A DNA stretch of 11,310 nt from Deltaproteobacteria bacterium (GTDB taxonomy: Bacteria > Desulfobacterota > Desulfobulbia > Desulfobulbales > UBA5123): the NCBI GenBank assembly GCA_021788685.1, contig JAJYKH010000061.1:1-11310 (forward strand). Direction: 5' to 3'. Below, piece after piece: positions 6,699 through 11,310 of the stretch (positions are counted from its first letter, which is position 1; every line of letters begins with the position of its first letter). The notes under the pieces are model-generated. The model ran no database searches and had not been told where the DNA came from. It saw only the letters and a program-made list of their open reading frames with translations. The position numbers and the translations under genes were made by a program.

Positions 6699-7247
6699 GT
6701 GGTCCGCGAATCATCATATCTCCGGGAAAACAAGCAGGCCCTGCAGCTGCTGCGCAAGCTCGACCAGCTCAAGGCGTTCTCGAATCGCGACCTGCAGTCG
6801 TTTCTCGAAATGGGCAAGCTGGTGCAGTACGATTCAGGCGAGATCCTGATTCAGGAGGGGTCCCATCACGGCTGGATCTACCTGCTCATCGAGGGCGAAG
6901 TGGAGATCCTCAAAAACGGCCAGTCCATCAAGCGCCTCAAAAGGAATGGCGAGCTGTTCGGGGAGATGGAGGCGGTGGACGGCTCCCCCCGCTCGGCCAC
7001 CATCAAGGCGGTTACCCCCACCCTGGTCCTGGGGGTGGACGGGTCGCTTACGGAGCTGAAGCTCAAGAACAACGAGCTGGCCTTCTGCTACACTCTTTAC
7101 CGGCTCTTCGCCGAGCTTCTGGCCGACCGGCTGCGCCAGGCCACCAAGGAGATCTCTTCCCTGCGGCTGGAGCTGGAGCAGGTCAAGGCGGAGCTCGGGA
7201 GAAAGCAGAGGGACGTGCCGCCGAAGACCGGCTGGGAGCTGGAGTGA
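6699..7247 (+). CDS. Stand-alone cyclic-nucleotide-binding (CRP-like sensor) domain protein
   Basis: The 182-residue protein has a single cNMP-binding beta-roll at about 20-115. Its phosphate-binding cassette FGEMEAVDGSPRSAT (87-101) keeps the glycine-glutamate pair G88-E89 and the arginine-serine pair R98-S99 that hold the cyclic phosphate in CRP-type proteins, so nucleotide binding is plausible. A long charged helix follows (about 125-170), likely a dimerisation coiled coil, then a short polar tail. There is no helix-turn-helix domain, so it is not a CRP/FNR transcription factor; it could be a regulatory subunit acting on a partner. No signal peptide or membrane helix is seen. It starts with GTG at 6699, supported by GGAGG six bases upstream; no in-frame ATG is better placed. 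The Cache-PAS-GGDEF gene begins 117 bp downstream on the same strand, with no clear terminator between, so functional coupling is possible but unproven. Confidence 0.88.
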   Translation: MVRESSYLRENKQALQLLRKLDQLKAFSNRDLQSFLEMGKLVQYDSGEILIQEGSHHGWIYLLIEGEVEILKNGQSIKRLKRNGELFGEMEAVDGSPRSATIKAVTPTLVLGVDGSLTELKLKNNELAFCYTLYRLFAELLADRLRQATKEISSLRLELEQVKAELGRKQRDVPPKTGWELE

Positions 7248-7292
7248 GATTGGGACTGAAGCGAAATCGGGCTGCAGTATTCAATTTCCCGC

Positions 7293-7300
7293 GCCGATAG
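7293..7300 (+). promoter_or_regulatory. Sigma-28 (FliA)-like -10 element before the Cache-PAS-GGDEF gene
   Basis: GCCGATAG matches the flagellar sigma factor -10 consensus GCCGATAA in seven of eight positions and lies 64 bases before the ATG at 7365. No good TAAA-type -35 box is found 10-12 bases upstream, so this is only a weak candidate. Confidence 0.18.
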
Positions 7301-7354
7301 GTTTGTAAGCGGCAGAGCTCCATCGGCCGGCCGCCCCGACTGGACCTTCCCTTT

Positions 7355-7358
7355 GGAG
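7355..7358 (+). promoter_or_regulatory. Ribosome binding site fixing the start of the Cache-PAS-GGDEF gene
   Basis: GGAG lies six bases before the ATG at 7365. An upstream in-frame TTG at 7353 overlaps this motif, so the ATG is the better start. Confidence 0.7.
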
Positions 7359-7364
7359 CACAGC

Positions 7365-9431
7365 ATGTTCCGGAGCACCATCGCACGCCAGACCGCCAAG
7401 ATCCTCCTTCCCGGGGCCTTGGCGGTCGCGCTTTTCGCCGCATTCATTTTCGGGATCATTCTCCCCTCTTTCCACCAAACCATGGTGGACCGCAAGAAGG
7501 AGATGCTTCGCCAGCTCACATCCATGGCGTGGGACATTCTTTCTTTTTACCAAGCCAAGGAAGTGAAAGGGGAGCTGTCACGACGGGAGGCCCAGGCGCA
7601 GGCGATCGAGCAGATCAGGCAGCTGCGCTACGGCCCGGGCGGCAAGGACTATTTCTGGATCAACGACAACAGGGCGGTCATGATCATGCACCCCTACCGG
7701 CCCGACCTGGACGGCCGGGACCTCTCCGGTTTTGCCGACCCGCAGGGGACCCGTCTTTTCCGGGAGGTGGTCCGGGTCGGCCAGGAGCGGGGAGAAGGGT
7801 TTGTCCCCTACCTGTGGCAATGGGAGGACAACCCCAGGCGCATCGTACCGAAGCTCTCGTTTGTCAAGGAATTCCCGAGTTGGGGGTGGATCGTCGGCAC
7901 CGGGGTCTACCTCGGCGACGTGGAACGGGAGACTTTGGCGATCACCCGGAAGCTGACCGTGGCGACCCTTGCCGTGCTGGCCGCGGTGGCCCTGCTGTCT
8001 TCGTACATGGTGGCGCAGGCGATCAGGCGCGAGAGGAAACGGGAAGAGGCGGAGGCGGAGCTCAGAAGTCATCGCGACCAGCTGGATACGCTCGTCAAAC
8101 AGAGGACGGCCGAGCTGACGTCGACCAATCAGCAGCTCGAAAAGGAAATCCGGGAAAACGTGCTGACCCGTGAGAAGCTGGCTGCCAGTGAGGAAAAGTT
8201 CAGGGACATCCTGGAGAATGCCAACGACCTCGTCCAGAGCGTCAAACCGGACGGCACCATTCTTTACGTGAACAAGGCATGGAAAAAGGTGCTTGGCTAC
8301 GATGACCAGGAAATCCGTGGCCTCAACATCTTCGACGTCATCCATCCGGACTGCCGCGATCAGTGCAGGGAGCATCTCGGGCAGATCCTGGCCGGGGAGG
8401 ACCCGGGGCGGTTCGAGGCGTGCTTCCGGACCAAGGGTGGCGACAGGATCGTGGTCGAGGGGAGTGTGAGCTGCAAATTCGCGGAGGGCAAGCCGCAGCT
8501 CACGAGGGGCATCTTCCGGGACATCACCGCCCGCAAGGCGGCGGAAGCCAGGATCAAACAACAAAATATCTTCCTTCACGACGTGATGGAGTCGCTGCCT
8601 TTCCCGTTTTACGTGGTGGATGCCAAGGACCACACCATCCTGCTGGCGAACTCCTCGGCGGGAAAAACGGGGGTGGGCTCCAAGTGCTATACCTTCACCC
8701 ACGACCGGCAGGAGCCGTGCCGCTCGGAGGAGGAGCACGCCTGTCCCCTGGAGAAGGTCAAGGCTTCCAGGCAGCCGGCGGCGGTCGAGCACGTCCACTA
8801 CGACAGGGAAGGAAGAAAGCAGGTGGTCGAGGTGCACGGTTATCCCGTCTTCGGTGAAAACGGGGAAGTCGTGCAGATGATCGAGGCGGTGCTGGACATC
8901 ACCGAGCGGAAGCTGCTCCAGGAGAAGCTCAGGCACCAATCCGTCACCGATGAGCTTACCGGCCTGCTGAACCGGAGAGGCTTCCTCTCCATGGCGGAGA
9001 AGCAGCTGCAGATTGCCGACCGGAGAGGTGACGGGCTGTTCCTGCTGTACGCGGATCTCGACCATCTGAAATGGATCAACGATACCCTGGGGCATTCGGC
9101 TGGCGATCAGGCCCTGGCCACGACGGCGGAGATCCTGAGGCGCACCTTCCGCAAGTCCGACATCATCGCCCGTCTGGGAGGCGACGAATTTACCGTTCTC
9201 ACCACCGGTGAAACCAGCAGCACATCGGAACAGGCCATCTTGCGGCGCCTCCAGCAAGCCATCGAGCAGACGAACAAGCAGGGGAATTTGTCCTTTGCCA
9301 TCTCCTTGAGCATCGGGGTGGCCCAGTACGATCCCGCCCATCCCCGGTCCCTGGAGAAGCTGATGGCCGAGGCCGACTCGCGAATGTACACGGTGAAAAA
9401 GGGCAGGGGCAAATCCAAGCCGGCTGCCTGA
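7365..9431 (+). CDS. Membrane-bound Cache-PAS-PAS-GGDEF diguanylate cyclase
   Basis: From the ATG at 7365 the protein has 688 residues and is predicted to make cyclic di-GMP in response to a periplasmic signal. A short cytoplasmic N-terminus and membrane helix (about 12-35) lead to a periplasmic single Cache_2-type sensor (about 37-190), with GGKDYFWINDN, MHPYRPDLDG and WGWIVGTGVYLGD typical of the family. A second membrane helix (about 197-218) and a charged coiled coil (220-275) follow. Then come PAS 1 (about 275-395), PAS 2 (about 403-515) with cysteines C441, C452 and C460, and GGDEF (about 522-680). The catalytic domain keeps the metal aspartate D564, GGDEF at 605-609 and the inhibitory site RKSD (596-599) five residues before it. 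Single Cache_2 domains often bind small organic acids; the ligand here is unknown. The cNMP-binding gene lies 117 bp upstream. No clear terminator follows. Confidence 0.95.
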   Translation: MFRSTIARQTAKILLPGALAVALFAAFIFGIILPSFHQTMVDRKKEMLRQLTSMAWDILSFYQAKEVKGELSRREAQAQAIEQIRQLRYGPGGKDYFWINDNRAVMIMHPYRPDLDGRDLSGFADPQGTRLFREVVRVGQERGEGFVPYLWQWEDNPRRIVPKLSFVKEFPSWGWIVGTGVYLGDVERETLAITRKLTVATLAVLAAVALLSSYMVAQAIRRERKREEAEAELRSHRDQLDTLVKQRTAELTSTNQQLEKEIRENVLTREKLAASEEKFRDILENANDLVQSVKPDGTILYVNKAWKKVLGYDDQEIRGLNIFDVIHPDCRDQCREHLGQILAGEDPGRFEACFRTKGGDRIVVEGSVSCKFAEGKPQLTRGIFRDITARKAAEARIKQQNIFLHDVMESLPFPFYVVDAKDHTILLANSSAGKTGVGSKCYTFTHDRQEPCRSEEEHACPLEKVKASRQPAAVEHVHYDREGRKQVVEVHGYPVFGENGEVVQMIEAVLDITERKLLQEKLRHQSVTDELTGLLNRRGFLSMAEKQLQIADRRGDGLFLLYADLDHLKWINDTLGHSAGDQALATTAEILRRTFRKSDIIARLGGDEFTVLTTGETSSTSEQAILRRLQQAIEQTNKQGNLSFAISLSIGVAQYDPAHPRSLEKLMAEADSRMYTVKKGRGKSKPAA

Positions 9432-9467
9432 CCGGATCGCTGCCGCACTGTTCTGCTGACCGGATCG
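9428..9467. repeat. 12-bp direct repeat at the 3' end of the Cache-PAS-GGDEF gene
   Basis: CTGACCGGATCG occurs at 9428-9439 and again at 9456-9467, a 28-bp period. The first copy contains the TGA stop codon. It may be a local duplication; no function is apparent. Confidence 0.6.
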
Positions 9468-9596
9468 GCACATCTCCCCCCGCCGGGGCATTTATCTGCA
9501 TTCCCTTCAAGCGCGGGGCCAAGCTCCTCGGGGAGTCCCTTCTCCCGGGGCTTCCGTCGAATTGCCCCCTCCTGCCGCCTCATGCACGTTTACCCC

Positions 9597-9625
9597 TTGA
9601 CATTACAGCACAAAAGGAGGATAAA
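9597..9625 (+). promoter_or_regulatory. Sigma-70 promoter for the ompA leader
   Basis: A perfect TTGACA at 9597-9602 is followed after 17 bases by GATAAA at 9620-9625, four of six matches to TATAAT. Transcription would start near 9632, about 210 bases before the ompA ATG and at the left arm of an inverted repeat. Confidence 0.6.
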
Positions 9626-9631
9626 AAGGCC

Positions 9632-9655
9632 GAATTTAATCTATTCATTAAATTC
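9632..9655. repeat. Perfect A/T-rich inverted repeat at the predicted transcription start
   Basis: GAATTTAAT (9632-9640) and ATTAAATTC (9647-9655) are exact complements around the 6-base centre CTATTC. At the predicted +1 this could be a repressor operator on DNA, or a 5'-terminal hairpin of the transcript. Confidence 0.75.
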
Positions 9656-9747
9656 TTGCCGGCGCGAAGGACGAATGCGTTCGTATTCGGGCGACTGATC
9701 CCCGAGCCTCGCGAGAAGAAGGAGGTCGCTCGACATCTGCAAACCGG

Positions 9748-9793
9748 AAGGGTGGCTCATCTTGCCACCTTGTCATTTTTATTCTATTTTTTT
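9748..9793 (+). terminator. Intrinsic terminator-like structure in the ompA leader
   Basis: AAGGGTGGC (9748-9756) pairs with GCCACCTT (9764-9771), leaving one bulged G and a 7-base loop. A T-rich run follows, ATTTTTATTCTATTTTTTT (9775-9793). It ends 49 bases before the ompA ATG. Transcription from 9632 would therefore stop before ompA unless the hairpin is prevented, or the RNA upstream is an independent small RNA of about 160 nt. Confidence 0.7.
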
Positions 9794-9828
9794 AGAGCAA
9801 GTCGTTTCAGATTTCGTCATCCCTTCTT

Positions 9829-9835
9829 AAGGAGG
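9829..9835 (+). promoter_or_regulatory. Strong Shine-Dalgarno of ompA
   Basis: AAGGAGG lies seven bases before the ATG at 9843, an ideal ribosome binding site that fits an abundant outer membrane protein. Confidence 0.85.
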
Positions 9836-9842
9836 AAGAGAA

Positions 9843-10889
9843 ATGAGGAAGAAGATCGCTGTGGCGGTAGCTTCTGTATTATTGTTTGCGGGGCCGGCGT
9901 TTGCCGCCCAGCAGGCAAAGACGTTCACCATTTCCCCGGAGATCGGCGGCATGGTCTTCGAGGGGAACCAGGGCCTCCATGACAGCACCGCCTACGGGCT
10001 CGGCATCGGTTACAATTTCACGCGCAGTTTCGCCCTGGAAGCGCTGTTCACCGGCTTGGACACCAAGAGCGAAGCCACCGACGATCATCTGGACGTGTAC
10101 TCCTACCGGCTGGACGCCATTTACCATCTCCTGCCGGACAGCCGCCTGGTTCCGTACCTGGCGGTCGGCGCCGGCGGGGAGGACCTCGATGGCGACAACG
10201 AATTCATGGCCAATTACGGCGTCGGCCTTCTGTACTATCTCACCGACAACCTCGCCCTGCGGGCCGACGTGCGGCACGTGCTGGTCACGGGCGAGGGCGA
10301 CATGAACAGCAACCTGCTCTACACCGCCGGCCTGAAGTTCCAGTTCGGGGCCCCCAAGCCGGCGCTTGCACCGGCACCCGCCCCGGCCCCGGCCCCCGCA
10401 CCCGCTGTGAAGCCGGCCCCCGCGCCCACTCCGGTTGCCGCCCCGCTCGACAGCGACGGCGACGGCGTTCCCGATAGCCGCGACAAGTGCCCCGGCACGC
10501 CCAAGGGGGTTGCGGTCGACGCCGACGGCTGCGAGCTCAAGCTGTCCCTGCACATCAACTTCGACGTGGACAAGGCGGTCGTCAAGCCCGAGTTCGAGCC
10601 GGAGCTGCAGAAGGCGGCCGCGTTCATCAAGGAGCACAGCAACATTCCTTTTGTGCTCGTGAGCGGCCACACCGACAGCACCGCTTCCGAGGCTTACAAT
10701 CAGAAGCTCTCCGAGCGGCGGGCGGAGGCGGTCCGCCAGGAGCTGATCAAGAAGTACGGGGTTGATGCCACGAAGATCAAGGCGAAGGGGTACGGCGAAA
10801 CCCGGCCGGTCGCGAGCAACAGCACCCCCGAGGGGCGGTACCAGAACCGCCGGGTGGATGTTGTCTGCTGCACCATCGTGATCGAGTAA
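9843..10889 (+). CDS. OmpA-family outer membrane protein (beta-barrel, TSP3 repeat, OmpA_C)
   Basis: This 348-residue protein anchors the outer membrane to peptidoglycan. A Sec signal peptide (MRKKIAVAVASVLLFAGPAFA) ends at an AxA site, with cleavage likely after A21. Residues about 25-169 form a predicted eight-stranded beta-barrel with alternating hydrophobic strands, ending LKFQFG. A Pro/Ala-rich linker (170-201) is made of AP repeats. A thrombospondin type 3-like calcium motif, DSDGDGVPDSRDKCPG, starts at 203, with C216 and C230 probably disulfide-bonded. The OmpA_C domain (about 233-345) has GHTDST with D278 and LSERRAEAV with R293. These are 15 residues apart, as are the diaminopimelate-binding D271 and R286 of E. 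coli OmpA. The motif GYGETRPVASNSTPEGRYQNRRVDV-type end is present (316-340). The start is fixed by the signal peptide and an AAGGAGG ribosome binding site. The gene is monocistronic: long leader before, hairpin after. Confidence 0.96.
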   Translation: MRKKIAVAVASVLLFAGPAFAAQQAKTFTISPEIGGMVFEGNQGLHDSTAYGLGIGYNFTRSFALEALFTGLDTKSEATDDHLDVYSYRLDAIYHLLPDSRLVPYLAVGAGGEDLDGDNEFMANYGVGLLYYLTDNLALRADVRHVLVTGEGDMNSNLLYTAGLKFQFGAPKPALAPAPAPAPAPAPAVKPAPAPTPVAAPLDSDGDGVPDSRDKCPGTPKGVAVDADGCELKLSLHINFDVDKAVVKPEFEPELQKAAAFIKEHSNIPFVLVSGHTDSTASEAYNQKLSERRAEAVRQELIKKYGVDATKIKAKGYGETRPVASNSTPEGRYQNRRVDVVCCTIVIE

Positions 10890-10902
10890 GCCCGTCTTCT
10901 TC

Positions 10903-10934
10903 GTTCCGAGGGGCCGGTGACGGCCCCTCGGAAC
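10903..10934 (+). terminator. Perfect 14-bp hairpin between ompA and the convergent gene
   Basis: GTTCCGAGGGGCCG (10903-10916) and CGGCCCCTCGGAAC (10921-10934) are exact complements with a GTGA loop, starting 13 bases past the ompA stop codon. No immediate T-run follows on either strand; the nearest is TTTT about 15 bases after the stem on the + strand. It probably ends or stabilises the ompA mRNA, but it is not a classic intrinsic terminator. Confidence 0.65.
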
Positions 10935-10962
10935 TCCTCCTGCTTGCCCTTTTCCCGAAAAT

Positions 10963-11310
10963 TCAGGCGTAAACGAGAAACTGGCGGCGCAGCTCGGCAA
11001 ATTCCTGCAACCCGGGCTGCCAGCTTGCTTCCAGCTCCAGCAGGTCGGCGCCGGCGGCCACCGCCTGGCGGACCCGGGTGTTGCCCAGGATGAGGTCCAG
11101 GGGCAGCCGCTCGAACTCGTATTCGTAGGGGGGCTGCTTGCAGGCGAAGCGGTCCGGATGGAGGCGCATGGTCGCCTGGAGCATGGCGAGGCTGGTTCGA
11201 TAGGGGAGGAATTGGACCGGGTCGGTGACGTGGAGGTGGAAGCCCGGGCAGGGCTCGCCCCGCCACTTGTTCGAGGTGGGCTCGAAGACCACCGGCCGGA
11301 GGATGCAGCC
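10963..11310 (-). CDS. NamZ/DUF1343 family exo-beta-N-acetylmuramidase, C-terminal part (5' end outside window)
   Basis: The frame is open to the right edge, so the gene begins outside the window; only the last 115 residues are visible. They start GCILRPVVFEPTSNKW and continue with GFHLHVTDPVQFLPYRTSLAML, PPYEYE, LPLDLILGNTRVRQAV and a final FAELRRQFLVYA. I recognise this pattern as the C-terminal domain of DUF1343 proteins, now named NamZ, which remove terminal N-acetylmuramic acid from peptidoglycan fragments. Catalytic residues lie in the missing N-terminal domain and cannot be checked, nor can a signal peptide. It is convergent with ompA, 73 bp apart. The family call is from memory of the conserved motifs and was not checked by a search. 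Confidence 0.78.
   Translation of the reverse strand, partial: GCILRPVVFEPTSNKWRGEPCPGFHLHVTDPVQFLPYRTSLAMLQATMRLHPDRFACKQPPYEYEFERLPLDLILGNTRVRQAVAAGADLLELEASWQPGLQEFAELRRQFLVYA

Larger units (their letters stand above)
9432..9842 (+). other. 411-bp intergenic region and ompA leader
   Basis: No supported protein gene lies here. The first half (9432-9590) holds a direct repeat and short GC-rich hairpins without T-runs (for example GGGGC 9547-9551 with GCCCC 9564-9568). The second half is markedly more A/T-rich. It contains, in order, a sigma-70 promoter (9597-9625), an inverted repeat at the predicted start point (9632-9655), a 7-bp hairpin with a GUUC loop (9672-9689, one G-U pair), a 5-bp helix (GCGAC 9691-9695 with GTCGC 9725-9729), an intrinsic-terminator-like hairpin (9748-9793), and the ompA ribosome binding site. 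A 7-codon ATG reading frame (9675-9698, MRSYSGD) has AAGGA only three bases upstream and is doubtful. I do not recognise a known riboswitch; the GEMM-I core ACGCAAAGCC is absent. Confidence 0.6.

Noticed and set aside
6699..7247. CRP/FNR transcription factor.
   Set aside because: There is no C-terminal helix-turn-helix domain; the region after the sensor is a coiled coil.
7353..7364. TTG start four codons upstream for the Cache-PAS-GGDEF gene.
   Set aside because: The TTG overlaps the GGAG ribosome binding site that serves the ATG at 7365.
7578..9491. A 637-codon open frame on the - strand opposite the Cache-PAS-GGDEF gene.
   Set aside because: It is the antisense shadow of a gene with intact Cache and GGDEF motifs.
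9612..9620. Perfect Shine-Dalgarno-like AAAAGGAGG.
   Set aside because: No start codon follows at usable distance; it lies in the spacer of the ompA promoter.
9730..9771. Possible GEMM-I (c-di-GMP) riboswitch, prompted by GCAAACC near 9739-9745.
   Set aside because: The invariant ACGCAAAGCC segment and the flanking stem order are missing.
10350..10440. Short C/G-rich repeats within ompA.
   Set aside because: They encode the Pro/Ala linker common in OmpA-type proteins, so codon-level repetition is expected.

Overview
The window is GC-rich, densely coding Gram-negative DNA. An OmpA-type outer membrane protein, a CheZ-type phosphatase, a membrane Cache-PAS-GGDEF diguanylate cyclase and PAS domains with 'PCxxCP' cysteine motifs together suggest a deltaproteobacterium (Desulfobacterota), perhaps of the Geobacter/Desulfuromonas type. 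That assignment is inference from gene style; no rRNA or marker phylogeny is available here. No mobile element, tRNA, rRNA, CRISPR array or integrase is visible.

Left part (1-3409), signalling. The 3' end of a hybrid histidine kinase/response regulator enters from the left on the + strand. It meets an orphan cheZ-like gene head-on, with the two stop codons overlapping by 4 bp. Upstream of cheZ on the same (-) strand is a cytoplasmic PAS-PAS-GAF-GGDEF diguanylate cyclase. The 117-bp gap between them has no clear terminator but holds three 6-base segments that can form mutually exclusive hairpins.

Middle part (3410-6352), proteostasis. hsp20 followed by lon on the - strand looks like a two-gene heat-shock operon. 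It ends in a textbook intrinsic terminator, has a strong hairpin between the genes, and has a candidate sigma-32-like promoter about 200 bp upstream of hsp20.

Right-middle (6353-9431), signalling again. Divergent from hsp20 is a stand-alone cyclic-nucleotide-binding protein without a DNA-binding domain. It is followed by a membrane Cache-PAS-PAS-GGDEF diguanylate cyclase. Both cyclases in the window keep the GGDEF catalytic motif and the RxxD product-inhibition site, so both are predicted active c-di-GMP synthases, one soluble and one sensing the periplasm.

Right part (9432-11310), envelope. An OmpA-family protein (beta-barrel, Pro/Ala linker, calcium-type TSP3 repeat, peptidoglycan-binding domain) has an unusual leader. 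A good sigma-70 promoter starts transcription at a perfect 9-bp A/T-rich inverted repeat, and an intrinsic-terminator-like structure lies just before the ompA ribosome binding site. This is either a regulated attenuator/riboswitch-type leader or a roughly 160-nt small RNA gene, and it is the most interesting unexplained element here. A partial convergent gene at the right edge is the C-terminus of a NamZ/DUF1343 exo-beta-N-acetylmuramidase, separated from ompA by a perfect 14-bp hairpin.
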